NCBI RefSeq assembly: GCF_007991175.1 | Contig: NZ_BJXV01000024.1 | Location: forward strand, 1-42,829 | Reading direction: 5' to 3' | Source of the DNA: Halovibrio variabilis | GTDB lineage: Bacteria; Pseudomonadota; Gammaproteobacteria; Pseudomonadales; Halomonadaceae | Length of the DNA stretch: 42,829 nucleotides | Part shown: positions 8,346 to 16,453 of the stretch, one piece after another | How positions within the stretch are numbered: the stretch's first letter is position 1 | How the letters are laid out: each line of letters begins with the position of its first letter | Program-made: the position numbers and the translations under genes | The notes under the pieces: model-generated | What the model was told of the DNA's origin: nothing | Databases searched by the model: none | Seen by the model: only the letters and a program-made list of their open reading frames with translations

Positions 8346-9209
8346 TCAAAGTGAGCCGATCAGCCACTGCCACACACGCTCCGTCTCATCGCTGACATGA
8401 CGGCGACTGGGACGCACCAGCCAGAAGCGCTCATCGCTCAGTGCACTGAGCGCAAAAGGTGCCACCAGGTCCATGCGCTGTTCCAACAAACGCCGGTGGG
8501 TAAGCGCGATGCCGCCGCCCTGGCTGGCTAATGCCAACGTCATTACCTGATTATCGCAGGTGAGTGACCGGCACTGCGCTTCCAGGTGCGCCATGCCCGC
8601 TTCCTGCAGCCAGCCAGGCCAACCGACGCCAAACCCTGCAGCGTGAAGCAGGGTATGCCCGGCAAGATCGGCGGGTGTGATCAGCTTTTCAGCCAACGCA
8701 GGCGAACAAACCGGCAGCAGTTGCTCGGCACCCAGCGGCTGCATTTCGACCCCTGTCCACTCCCCTTTGCCGTAACGAATTTCAATATCGGCCCCTTCGG
8801 GACCAAAGTCATCCGGCCAGATAGCGCTTACCACGCGAATCGCCACCTGTGGGTGGGCACGATGAAAGGCAATCAAACGCGGCGCCAGCCACGACTGCTG
8901 AATCACCGGCGTCGTACGCAGTGTCACCGGCTGCTCAAGCGTGCTGCCAAAGACTTCCAAGGTACCTTCACTAATACGCACGAACGCATCGTGAATACTA
9001 GGCAGCCACGCTTGCCCGGCGGGGGTGAGGGTTAAGCTACGCGCATGCCGCACAAAGAGTTTTTGCCCCACACGGTCTTCCAATAGCCGGACACGCTGAC
9101 TAATCGCCGCTTGGGTAACACCCAGCTCATTGCCAGCGGCGGTAAAACTTAACGTCCGTGCGGCGGATTCAAAGGCTTGTAGCCATAAAAGGGGCGGCAA
9201 CCGGCTCAT
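8346..9209 (-). CDS. LysR-type transcriptional regulator (GcvA-like)
   Basis: This 287-residue regulator has an N-terminal winged HTH (residues about 5-65, LSFTAAGNELGVTQAAISQRVRLLE) and a C-terminal periplasmic-binding-like effector domain (about 90-285). The N terminus resembles the GcvA branch of LysR proteins. It is divergently placed to the gamma-butyrobetaine hydroxylase-like gene, 131 bp away, which is the usual layout for a LysR protein controlling its neighbour. The effector is therefore probably a quaternary-ammonium compound or a derivative, an inference from position. It could also influence the symporter gene downstream. Confidence 0.93.
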   Translation of the reverse strand: MSRLPPLLWLQAFESAARTLSFTAAGNELGVTQAAISQRVRLLEDRVGQKLFVRHARSLTLTPAGQAWLPSIHDAFVRISEGTLEVFGSTLEQPVTLRTTPVIQQSWLAPRLIAFHRAHPQVAIRVVSAIWPDDFGPEGADIEIRYGKGEWTGVEMQPLGAEQLLPVCSPALAEKLITPADLAGHTLLHAAGFGVGWPGWLQEAGMAHLEAQCRSLTCDNQVMTLALASQGGGIALTHRRLLEQRMDLVAPFALSALSDERFWLVRPSRRHVSDETERVWQWLIGSL

Positions 9210-9228
9210 GAAAAAGTGACCTATAAGT

Positions 9229-9261
9229 AAAACGATGTCTTAGGGGTCAGATTAATCGTTT
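9229..9261. promoter_or_regulatory. possible operator dyad between the LysR and oxygenase genes
   Basis: AAAACGAT (9229-9236) and ATCGTTT (9255-9261) form a 7-bp inverted repeat with an 18-base spacer in the divergent intergenic region. It lies just upstream of the LysR start and about 80 bp upstream of the oxygenase start. The position suits a LysR-type binding site, but the arms do not form a standard T-N11-A box. Confidence 0.25.
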
Positions 9262-9340
9262 GTCACCGGCGCGGCTACTCCCCATTCTGGATAGCACTTA
9301 CGCACAACCCCAGCTTCTAGGGGAGCGAATTGGAGTTTTC

Positions 9341-10513
9341 ATGAACAGCGCTTTACAAACCACACCTCAGGCTCATGCCCCTGAAATGGGCGAATTAACG
9401 CCTTACCCATCAGGCCCGTCACTCGTACAAGCGACGCTGACTCACCAGGGCGTGGCACTGCAATGGCAAGACGGCGAACAAACCACCCTGCCGCTGCTTT
9501 GGCTGCGTGACCACTGCGCCTGCCCCGCCTGTCGCCATCCGCAGACCCGCGAAAGGCTCTACCTGCCGCTTGAAGCGATCACTGCGCCACCCAGCGTCAC
9601 GCTGCTGGATGGGCATTTACACCTTCACTGGCAGGATGACCACGTCAGTGACTTTCATAGCGGCTGGCTTTACCAGCGCCGTCCACAGGCGCCCCTGGTC
9701 TCACCAGTCCCCAACGCCCAACCCTGGGAGGATAATTTCGCTCCCGAGCGTGTCCGCCATGCAGACTTTTTAACACCCGCGGGCGAGAAAGCCTGGCTTA
9801 CCGCCATGCTACGCGACGGTTTGGCACTGATCACGGATGGGCCGCTGGTAGAAGAAGAAGTCAGCCGCTTGGCAGAACGTATTGGCCCTCAGCGTGCCAC
9901 CAATTTTGGCGCCCGCTTCGATGTGCGCTCTAAACCTAACCCCAATAATGCCGCTTATACCGCGGTGGGTTTGCCGCTACACATTGATTTGCCCAACTGG
10001 CGGCATCCGCCCGACATTCAACTGCTCTACTGCCTACAGAATGAAGCCAGCGGCGGTGAATCACTATTTGCCGATGGCGCGCGGGTGGTTGAGGCCCTGC
10101 GCCAGCAGTCCCCAGAAGCGCTGGCGATTCTTAGCGAGACGCCTATCGACTTTCGCTTTCAGGACGAAACCCACGATATCGCCACCCGTGCGCCGGTCAT
10201 TTCACTTGATGCCGACGGCAATCTGGTTGAAGCACGGTTGAACAACTGGATTCGCGATGCCTTACAGATCCCCATGGAGCAGATGGACGCTTGGTACAGC
10301 GCCTACGCCCTACTCTGGAAGCTATTTCACAGCGAAGCACACCAGCTAGAGTTCACCCTTCGCCCCGGGCAGATGGTCGCTTTTGACAACCGCCGGGTGC
10401 TCCACGGCCGCCGCGAGTTTGACCCCAACAGCGGTGCACGCCATTTACAAGGCACTTATTTAGACCGCGATATGCTAGCTTCACGCCTTCGCGTACTCGC
10501 TCGTCACCGTTAA
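9341..10513 (+). CDS. gamma-butyrobetaine hydroxylase-like Fe(II)/2-oxoglutarate dioxygenase
   Basis: This 390-residue cytoplasmic oxygenase belongs to the TauD/BBOX family. The N-terminal domain (residues about 28-115) has the zinc site C59, C61, C64 (LRDHCACPACRH) and probably H106. The C-terminal double-stranded beta-helix (about 140-385) has the iron triad H214-x-D216 (GLPLHIDLPNW) and H355 (RRVLHGRREF). Length and layout match gamma-butyrobetaine hydroxylase, which makes L-carnitine; trimethyllysine hydroxylase-like or other betaine oxygenases are alternatives. A TTG-started frame opens at 9260, but the ATG at 9341 follows TTGGAG at five bases. A betaine/carnitine-type binding protein follows after 57 bp and supports a quaternary-amine substrate. 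Confidence 0.85.
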   Translation: MNSALQTTPQAHAPEMGELTPYPSGPSLVQATLTHQGVALQWQDGEQTTLPLLWLRDHCACPACRHPQTRERLYLPLEAITAPPSVTLLDGHLHLHWQDDHVSDFHSGWLYQRRPQAPLVSPVPNAQPWEDNFAPERVRHADFLTPAGEKAWLTAMLRDGLALITDGPLVEEEVSRLAERIGPQRATNFGARFDVRSKPNPNNAAYTAVGLPLHIDLPNWRHPPDIQLLYCLQNEASGGESLFADGARVVEALRQQSPEALAILSETPIDFRFQDETHDIATRAPVISLDADGNLVEARLNNWIRDALQIPMEQMDAWYSAYALLWKLFHSEAHQLEFTLRPGQMVAFDNRRVLHGRREFDPNSGARHLQGTYLDRDMLASRLRVLARHR

Positions 10514-10570
10514 AAACCGGTGCTTGATAGCAGCACCCTGACTGAAAATAACATCTAGCAAGGAGATCGT

Positions 10571-11509
10571 ATGACACACCTCAAACCTCTCGCTTCAGGC
10601 ATTGCCCTCGCCACCACCGCACTCTTCGTCTCGGTGGCCCAAGCCGATGATCAAACGCTCGATTTTGGCGTGCCTGCCTGGCCCGGCATTACGGTTAAAA
10701 CCGCTATTGCCGAGCAGTTATTGAATCCACTGGGCTACCAGACCAGCATTCAGGCAATCGGCCTACAGGTGATCTACCAAGGTATTGAAAGCGGCGATAT
10801 CGACGCCTTCCTGGGCGCCTGGCTACCCGCCCAGCGGGAAATGTTTAATCCCCGCAAAGAGTCGGGTGTGCTGGTGGATGTCGCCAACAACGTAGACGGC
10901 GCGCAAATGACCCTGGCGGTGCCGGAATACCTGTATGAAAGCGGCATTCAAAGCTTTGCCGATTTAGATGAAAACCGTGATCAGTTCGACGGTAAAATTT
11001 ATGGCTTTGGGGCAGGCTCCGCCGCTAGCGAGATTCTCCACAATGCCATTGATAACGACACCTGGGGTTTAGGTGACTGGCAGGTCGTTGATACCAGTGA
11101 AGTGGCCATGCTTTCCGCTGCGCGTGATGCCATATCCCGTGAGGAACCGATTATCTGGGTCGGCTGGACGCCCCACTGGATGAACCTTGAACTGCCCATG
11201 CGCTACCTGGAAGACTCTAAAGATCTGTTCGGTGAGAATAACGGCGAAAGCGATGTGCTGACACTACTGCGCAGCGGCTATGCCGACGCTCACCCCAATG
11301 TAGTGACGTTCTTTGAGCAGTTCACCTTCTCGGCTGAAGAGCAGAGCTGGATGATCCAAGCGTTTGGTCAGGAAGAGCAAGACCTTGATGACGTCGCCGA
11401 GCAGTGGATCAATAACCACCCAGAGCGCATTGAAGCAATGTTGGCCGATGTCACCACCACCGACGGCGCCCCCGCTTGGCCGGTCATTGAAGCGCGGCTC
11501 AGTGACTAA
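10571..11509 (+). CDS. glycine betaine/carnitine/choline-type ABC substrate-binding protein (orphan)
   Basis: This 312-residue periplasmic binding protein of the OpuAC/ProX type has a signal peptide with predicted cleavage after the VAQA motif (A25). The mature protein has the family segments DFGVPAWPGITVKTAIAEQLL, split by family spacing, and EEPIIWVGWTPHWMN. The Trp residues in such segments build the aromatic cage for trimethylammonium groups. Similarity to CaiX/ChoX-type proteins suggests carnitine, choline or betaine as ligand. The ATG follows AAGGAG at five bases. No ABC permease or ATPase lies next to it, so it must use components encoded elsewhere. It probably shares a transcript with the oxygenase gene upstream. 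Confidence 0.88.
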   Translation: MTHLKPLASGIALATTALFVSVAQADDQTLDFGVPAWPGITVKTAIAEQLLNPLGYQTSIQAIGLQVIYQGIESGDIDAFLGAWLPAQREMFNPRKESGVLVDVANNVDGAQMTLAVPEYLYESGIQSFADLDENRDQFDGKIYGFGAGSAASEILHNAIDNDTWGLGDWQVVDTSEVAMLSAARDAISREEPIIWVGWTPHWMNLELPMRYLEDSKDLFGENNGESDVLTLLRSGYADAHPNVVTFFEQFTFSAEEQSWMIQAFGQEEQDLDDVAEQWINNHPERIEAMLADVTTTDGAPAWPVIEARLSD

Positions 11510-11582
11510 CCTATAGCGCCAACTAAGCGCCTATATCCCACCGTTAAGCTGGGTTATGCTTTATTGAAGTGATGGCCTAACC

Positions 11583-12011
11583 TCAGCCTGCGTCAGACCC
11601 GCTCAGCGTTGCCAGCAGCCGCCGCGGCCCCGCTTGGTTGCGATGCTCGCCGAACCATATGCCCTGCCAGGTTCCCAGCGCTAGGCGTCCGTCGCGTACC
11701 GCCAGGGTAAGCTGAGTACCCATTAGGCTGGCCACCACATGGGCAGGCATGTCATCAGGGCCTTCCAGGGTGTGCCGGAAATAGGCCAAATCTTCGGGCA
11801 CCAGTCGACGCAGAAAAGCATCTAAATCGTGGCATACGTCTGGGTCGGTGTTTTCGTTGAGCGTTAACGAGGCGGACGTATGCATCAACTGTAAATGTAG
11901 CATCCCCATGGCGCAGTCGCCCAAGCAGGGCAACGCACGGATCACGTCACAGGTAATCAGATGAAATCCGCGCGCCAGCTCGGGCAGGTGGATCTCTTGT
12001 TGGCACCACAT
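11583..12011 (-). CDS. YjbQ/UPF0047 family protein
   Basis: This 142-residue single-domain cytoplasmic protein has the conserved family segments HTSASLTLNENTDPDV, EGPDDMPAHVVASL and LGTWQGIWFGEHRN. Homologues were reported to have weak thiamine-phosphate synthase activity, and automated pipelines use that name, but the physiological role is unsettled. Conserved His and acidic residues in the HTSAS and DMPAH segments probably bind a metal. The ATG follows AAAGGAG at about six bases. It is a single gene, convergent with the binding-protein gene on its left and divergent from blc on its right. Confidence 0.92.
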   Translation of the reverse strand: MWCQQEIHLPELARGFHLITCDVIRALPCLGDCAMGMLHLQLMHTSASLTLNENTDPDVCHDLDAFLRRLVPEDLAYFRHTLEGPDDMPAHVVASLMGTQLTLAVRDGRLALGTWQGIWFGEHRNQAGPRRLLATLSGSDAG

Positions 12012-12116
12012 AAATACTCCTTTATTTGTTATATAAACAGAGGCACTTCTTCATCACCAGCGTGCTCTTTTTGTATGTCAAATAGCTACCCATAGCACTT
12101 ACAATAGCCCATCGCC

Positions 12117-12140
12117 CATAGTTCATAGTTCATAGTTCAT
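12117..12140 (+). repeat. heptamer tandem repeat (CATAGTT x3 + CAT) upstream of blc
   Basis: Three perfect copies of CATAGTT plus three bases of a fourth lie 18 to 41 bp before the blc start codon, between the likely promoter and the ribosome-binding site (AAGGAA at about 12145). Copy-number change by slippage would alter the leader length. Confidence 0.8.
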
Positions 12141-12157
12141 CGCCAAGGAACGCGTTA

Positions 12158-12694
12158 ATGAAAACACTGCTAGGAAGCAGCATCGTTAGCATGGCCCTAC
12201 TCACCGGCTGCACTGGCATTCCGGAGGGCACGCAGCCAGTCTCAGGTTTTGAGCTAGACCGCTACCTGGGCCAGTGGTTCGAAATTGCCCGCCTAGACCA
12301 CTCCTTTGAACGCGGCCTTGATTGCGTGACGGCCACTTACAGCCTGCGCGATGACGACGGCGTGCGCGTTATCAACCGTGGCTACAACCGGGAAGAGCAA
12401 GCGTGGGATGAAGCCGAAGGGCGTGCCTATTTTATTGACGACGAGAGCGTTGGGCGTTTAAAAGTCAGCTTTTTCGGCCCCTTTTACGGTGGCTACAACG
12501 TGCTTGAGCTGGATGATGACTACCAGTGGGCGTTAGTGGCTGGCCCAAACCGCGACTATCTGTGGATTCTGTCGCGTACACCAGAAATGGATAGCGCCAC
12601 TGAAAACCGCCTACGCCAGCGGGCAGCCGAGCTGGATTTCCCTACCGATGAGTTGATCGATGTCGCTCAGGGCAAGGAGTGCCCCGGCCAGTAA
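12158..12694 (+). CDS. blc: outer-membrane lipoprotein Blc (bacterial lipocalin)
   Basis: This 178-residue lipoprotein has a lipobox LLTGC with lipidated C18. Residue 19 is Thr rather than Asp, so sorting to the outer membrane is expected. The lipocalin beta-barrel starts with the GxW motif (YLGQWFEIARLDHSFERG, residues about 36-53) and continues to about 170, including YNVLELDDDYQWALVAGPNRDYLWILSR. Blc-type lipocalins bind fatty acids or lysophospholipids and are tied to envelope maintenance in other bacteria. The ATG follows AAGGAACGCGTTA. A heptamer tandem repeat sits in its 5' region. It converges with dmlR. Confidence 0.93.
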   Translation: MKTLLGSSIVSMALLTGCTGIPEGTQPVSGFELDRYLGQWFEIARLDHSFERGLDCVTATYSLRDDDGVRVINRGYNREEQAWDEAEGRAYFIDDESVGRLKVSFFGPFYGGYNVLELDDDYQWALVAGPNRDYLWILSRTPEMDSATENRLRQRAAELDFPTDELIDVAQGKECPGQ

Positions 12695-12698
12695 GCCA

Positions 12699-13622
12699 TT
12701 AACCCTCGGGCAGTGCCGACACTCTCCCGGCCATCTCACGCTGAACATAGTCAATAAAGGCGCGTAGCCGGGCGGGCACATGGCGGCGTTGCTCAAACAC
12801 GGCGTAAAAATCTGCCCGCACGCCCTGCCAACCAGGCAGCAGTTCAACTAACGCACCGCTAGCAAGGTGTTCGTTAACGTCCCACCAAGAGCGCAGCATT
12901 ACGCCGTGGCCATCCAACGCCAGGCGGGTAATCACTTCGCCATCGTTGCTGGCCAATCGGCCGCCAACTTTGACCGACTGCGCCTGAGTTGGCCGGTCGC
13001 TGCGCTCAAAGCGCCATAGCGGAAAATCAGAGTCGTTCTCCCGAATAACTAAACACTCATGCCGCTGCAAATCTGCCGGTGTTTGAAGGTCAGGCGCTTG
13101 AGAGGCATACGAAGGTGATGCACACAGCACGCGTCGGTTAGCCAAAATATGCCGCGCAACGAGGCGCGATTCCGGTGGCTCCCCCACGCGAATGCCAATG
13201 TCAAAGCCGTGGTCGCTCAGATTGAGCGGAAAATTGGTTAGCTCTAACCACCCTTCCACCTGAGGGTGTTCAGCGCAAAAGCGCGATAGCAGCGGTGCAA
13301 TATGACGGCGGCCAAAACCAAAGGTAGCATTAACGCGCAAGCGCCCGCTAAGCGCTTGATTAGCGCGTTCGCCTAACGCATTCTCCAACTCTTCCAGCTC
13401 GTCCAAAATCAACGTGCCACGTGCGAAGTAGCGCTCGCCCTCCGCGGTCAACGTTAAACGCCGTGTGGTGCGCGCCGCTAGCGCTACTCCCAGGCGTGCC
13501 TCCAACTGTTTTAGCCGCTTACTCACCGCTGAGAGCGACAGTCCCAGCTCACGGGCGGTGGCTGTCAAACTCCCCGCCCGCGCTAAATGCTGAAAAAACG
13601 CCAAATCATCCAGGTGCGCCAT
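12699..13622 (-). CDS. LysR-type regulator, probable DmlR-like
   Basis: This 307-residue LysR protein has an HTH at residues about 1-60 (ARAGSLTATARELGLSLSAVSKRLKQLE) and an effector domain at 90-290 of the CrgA/DmlR branch. A start at 13634 is possible, but the ATG at 13620-13622 directly follows a strong AGGAGAGG and gives 307 residues. It is divergent to the malate/tartrate dehydrogenase-like gene across 156 bp. The same arrangement is known for E. coli dmlR-dmlA, where DmlR activates the D-malate dehydrogenase gene. The regulatory link here is inferred from that layout. Confidence 0.88.
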   Translation of the reverse strand: MAHLDDLAFFQHLARAGSLTATARELGLSLSAVSKRLKQLEARLGVALAARTTRRLTLTAEGERYFARGTLILDELEELENALGERANQALSGRLRVNATFGFGRRHIAPLLSRFCAEHPQVEGWLELTNFPLNLSDHGFDIGIRVGEPPESRLVARHILANRRVLCASPSYASQAPDLQTPADLQRHECLVIRENDSDFPLWRFERSDRPTQAQSVKVGGRLASNDGEVITRLALDGHGVMLRSWWDVNEHLASGALVELLPGWQGVRADFYAVFEQRRHVPARLRAFIDYVQREMAGRVSALPEG

Positions 13623-13712
13623 GCCTCTCCTCATCTATTCTGCACTTTCACGCAACAATAACTTGAATAGTAGCCTGATTATCCCCGTCAAAATAGCCGT
13701 TACAATCTATTC

Positions 13713-13740
13713 ACTATTTACTATTTACGACTCACGACTC
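13713..13740 (+). repeat. two adjacent heptamer duplications upstream of the dehydrogenase gene
   Basis: ACTATTT occurs twice in a row (13713-13726), immediately followed by ACGACTC twice (13727-13740). The 28-bp block lies 39 bp before the start codon of the dehydrogenase gene, in the divergent promoter region shared with the LysR gene. Confidence 0.75.
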
Positions 13741-13778
13741 ACAAACAAGCTAAGCAACTAACAAGATAAGGAACCAAT

Positions 13779-14852
13779 ATGACTCACCGTATCGCCATTA
13801 TCGCCGGTGACGGCATCGGCACCGAAGTGATGCCCGAAGGCATCCGCGCGCTTGAGGCCACCGCCAAGCGGTTTAATATTGACCTTGAGTTCACCACCTT
13901 TGAGTTTGGTAGCTGCGACTACTATCTGGAGCACGGCAAAATGCTGCCGGATGATTGGTTCGAGCAGTTAAAAGGGTTCGATGCATTGTTTTATGGCGCG
14001 GTGGGCTGGCCCGACAAAGTGCCCGACCATATTTCCCTATGGGGCTCGTTGCTGCAGTTTCGTCGCCGCTTTGATCAATACATCAACCTGCGCCCCTGCA
14101 AACTCATGCCCGGCATTAAAAGCCCGCTGGCGGGTCGCGAACCCGGCGATATCGATTTTTACGTGGTGCGGGAGAACACCGAAGGCGAGTACTCAAGCGT
14201 TGGCGGCAAGATGTTTGAAGGCACCGACCGTGAAGTGGTCATTCAAGACACGGTCATGACCCGCACCGGCGTTGACCGGGTACTGAAGTACGCCTTCGAG
14301 CTGGCCCAAACCCGCCCGCGTAAAAAACTTACCTCTGCCACCAAGTCCAACGGCATCTCCATCACTATGCCCTACTGGGATGAGCGCGTGGTCGAGATGG
14401 CGAAGGGCTACCCTGAGATCGCGGTGGATAAATTCCATATCGATATTCTCACCGCCAACTTCGTTCTCCACCCGGATTGGTTTGACGTGGTGGTAGGCAG
14501 CAACCTGTTCGGCGATATTCTTTCTGATCTCGGCCCCGCCTGTACTGGCACTATCGGCATTGCCCCTTCGGCTAACATTAACCCGGAAGGCCATTTCCCC
14601 AGTCTGTTTGAACCGGTACACGGCAGCGCGCCGGATATCGCGGGCAAAGGCATTGCCAACCCCATCGGTCAGATTTGGTCAGGCGCGATGATGCTCGAAC
14701 ACCTCGGCTATAAAGCCGCCGGTGATGCGATGGTGACGGCCATTGAAGAAGTATTAAGTGAAGGAGACGCTAATGTGCTTACCCGCGATGTAGGCGGTCA
14801 AGGCACAACGGAAAGTTTAGGCAGAGCCATTGCGCAGCAGCTAGCAAAATGA
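13779..14852 (+). CDS. D-malate/tartrate dehydrogenase (decarboxylating), DmlA/TtuC family
   Basis: This 357-residue cytoplasmic NAD-dependent beta-decarboxylating dehydrogenase belongs to the isopropylmalate/isocitrate dehydrogenase superfamily. Visible landmarks are the N-terminal IAIIAGDGIGTEV, substrate residues in the LLQFRRRFDQYINLRP segment, the catalytic Tyr in ENTEGEYSS, the metal-binding Asp cluster in SNLFGDILSDLGP, and the cofactor loop EPVHGSAPDIAGKGIANP. The absence of the leuB-specific patterns and the divergent DmlR-like regulator favour D-malate or tartrate oxidation over leucine synthesis. TtuC (tartrate dehydrogenase/decarboxylase) and DmlA cannot be separated from sequence alone. 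A strong bidirectional terminator follows. Confidence 0.87.
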   Translation: MTHRIAIIAGDGIGTEVMPEGIRALEATAKRFNIDLEFTTFEFGSCDYYLEHGKMLPDDWFEQLKGFDALFYGAVGWPDKVPDHISLWGSLLQFRRRFDQYINLRPCKLMPGIKSPLAGREPGDIDFYVVRENTEGEYSSVGGKMFEGTDREVVIQDTVMTRTGVDRVLKYAFELAQTRPRKKLTSATKSNGISITMPYWDERVVEMAKGYPEIAVDKFHIDILTANFVLHPDWFDVVVGSNLFGDILSDLGPACTGTIGIAPSANINPEGHFPSLFEPVHGSAPDIAGKGIANPIGQIWSGAMMLEHLGYKAAGDAMVTAIEEVLSEGDANVLTRDVGGQGTTESLGRAIAQQLAK

Positions 14853-14900
14853 CATTAGCTGGATCGTTTGATTTTTAGCTATTAACGTTAAGCCACAAAA

Positions 14901-14934
14901 AAGCCTCGCCGGAACTATCCGGCGAGGCTTTTGC
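14901..14934. terminator. bidirectional rho-independent terminator
   Basis: A perfect 13-bp stem (14901-14913 with 14918-14930) with the four-base loop ACTA lies between A-rich and T-rich flanks. It separates the convergent dehydrogenase gene (plus) and wrbA (minus) and can serve both. Confidence 0.92.
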
Positions 14935-14952
14935 ATTGCTGGCTAGAACAAA

Positions 14953-15552
14953 TTAACGGGTCAGCTTGGCCGCCGTTTGGGCCACTAACTCACCCTGGAA
15001 GCGGGCGATTTTCAGCTCGCGTTCGTCGGGTTGGCGTGAACCGTCACCACCTGCAATGGTGGCGGCACCGTAAGGTGTGCCACCGCTAACTTTGGAAATA
15101 TCAAACTGCTCTTCAAGGCCGTAACCAATGGGCACAATGATCATGCCGTGGTGGGCCAGTGTGGTCCAAGTAGACGTAATAGTCATTTCATCGCCACCGC
15201 CGGTACCGGTAGAGGTAAACACACTGGCCACTTTGCCACGCAGAGAACCGTTCGCCCATAGCCCACCGGTTTGATCGAAGAAGGTACGCATTTGACCCGC
15301 CATATTACCAAAGCGGGTCGGCGTACCAAAAATAATTGCATCGTAATCGGCAAGTTCTTGCGGTGTCGCTTCCGGCGTATCGTAATCCTGCTTACCGCCT
15401 GCGTTTTTAAACGCGTCTTCCGGCATGGTTTCCGGCACACGTTTCACCGTCACCTCGACGCCGTCAACACCTTTTGCCCCTTCCGCTACGGCGTGAGCCA
15501 TCGTATCAATATGACCATACATGGAATAGTAAAGTACCAGTACCTTTGTCAT
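14953..15552 (-). CDS. wrbA: NAD(P)H:quinone oxidoreductase WrbA
   Basis: This 199-residue flavodoxin-like FMN protein performs two-electron reduction of quinones, protecting against redox cycling, in the cytoplasm. FMN-binding loops are seen as YYSMYGHI (residues 9-16), [14 protein letters not shown] (near 76-89) and [11 protein letters not shown] (near 114-124), followed by the [11 protein letters not shown] segment typical of WrbA. The length equals that of E. coli WrbA. The ATG follows AAAAGGAG at about seven bases. The gene is transcribed alone. Confidence 0.95.
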   Translation of the reverse strand: MTKVLVLYYSMYGHIDTMAHAVAEGAKGVDGVEVTVKRVPETMPEDAFKNAGGKQDYDTPEATPQELADYDAIIFGTPTRFGNMAGQMRTFFDQTGGLWANGSLRGKVASVFTSTGTGGGDEMTITSTWTTLAHHGMIIVPIGYGLEEQFDISKVSGGTPYGAATIAGGDGSRQPDERELKIARFQGELVAQTAAKLTR

Positions 15553-15748
15553 AGCTATCTCCTTTTCTATGCGATGGGCGCATGCCCAAAAAAGCGGTTA
15601 TGCGGATAACATAACGCACCTCATGATAGAAAAAAGCGAATGTTTTCGACCGCCAGCGTCGATTTCATCGATAGACGCTGCCTTGCGCTTTCTGCCATCC
15701 AACGCTAGCTTTCTTAAACCTCTCTCAAACGTGCACTAGGAGACCGGC

Positions 15749-16189
15749 ATGACAATATTTGAAGCCCTTCGCAAGGACCACGATATTCAGCGCGACCTTC
15801 TCGCCCGCTTAGTTGAAACCCATGGGGATAGCGACGAGCGCAGTGCCCTCTACCAACAAGTGCGCGCCGAACTCAAATACCACGCCAACGCTGAAGAACG
15901 CGCGCTTTACGTACCGATGATGGATGTCGACCTTACCCAAGAAAAGGCCCGCCATAGCATTGCCGAGCACCATGAAATCGACGAGCTAATCGAACGGTTG
16001 GATGATACCGATTACAGCGCCACCCATTGGCTAACCCATGCTAAGCAGCTACAGCACTTGGTGATTCACCACCTTGACGAAGAAGAGCACGAGGTTTTCC
16101 AACTGGCGGGGCGCGGGCTCCAGGATAAGCAAAAAACCACCCTGGCTAGCGAATACCAGGAAGAAATGCAGCGCCAGCGTTCCGCTTAA
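15749..16189 (+). CDS. hemerythrin HHE-domain protein
   Basis: This 146-residue all-helical cytoplasmic protein has the hemerythrin-like His/Glu pattern. H11 lies in the first helix (LRKDHDIQRDLL), H and E residues in LKYHANAEERALYVPM (about 42-57), further His in SIAEHHEIDELI (about 71-82), and LVIHHLDEEEHEVF (about 103-116) in the last helix. These residues would bind a di-iron centre. Small HHE proteins have been linked to oxygen, NO or iron sensing and to stress resistance; which of these applies here is unknown. The ATG follows AGGAGACCGGC. A clear terminator follows. Confidence 0.9.
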   Translation: MTIFEALRKDHDIQRDLLARLVETHGDSDERSALYQQVRAELKYHANAEERALYVPMMDVDLTQEKARHSIAEHHEIDELIERLDDTDYSATHWLTHAKQLQHLVIHHLDEEEHEVFQLAGRGLQDKQKTTLASEYQEEMQRQRSA

Positions 16190-16209
16190 GCTGATAAGCT
16201 TACCAACTA

Positions 16210-16242
16210 AGCGCTCATGTCTCGGCATGGGCGCTTTTTTTT
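16210..16242 (+). terminator. rho-independent terminator after the hemerythrin gene
   Basis: AGCGCTCATG (16210-16219) pairs with CATGGGCGCT (16226-16235), ten pairs with one G-U, around a six-base loop. It is followed by an eight-T run. Confidence 0.92.
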
Positions 16243-16273
16243 GCCAGCAATGGGTAGAGCCACGTCCAAGGTA

Positions 16274-16336
16274 CCCCAGCGTATTCATGTGGATAGTTTT
16301 CATGACGATACTTTTCATGAATACGCTGGGGTTTTT
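16274..16336 (+). repeat. 16-bp perfect inverted repeat with T tail
   Basis: CCCCAGCGTATTCATG (16274-16289) and CATGAATACGCTGGGG (16316-16331) are perfect inverse complements separated by 26 bases, followed by five T. The loop region contains TTTTCATGA, which recurs at the start of the right arm. It lies between the hemerythrin terminator and astE. It could be a second terminator, a folded leader, a small RNA or a remnant of a small mobile element. Confidence 0.8.
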
Positions 16337-16453
16337 CACGCCAACGACCTCTACGCTTGTGTCACATGCCAAGCGTGGCGATGCTGGGCCCAGTTACCTA
16401 CTGACAAGACCTACTAACAACGATACTGAAAAACAGCTGCTAAGGAACTGATA

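Noticed and set aside
12699..14852. Leucine synthesis (leuB) for the dehydrogenase
   Set aside because: The gene lacks leuA/C/D neighbours, and the divergent DmlR-like LysR regulator and overall sequence point to D-malate/tartrate oxidation.
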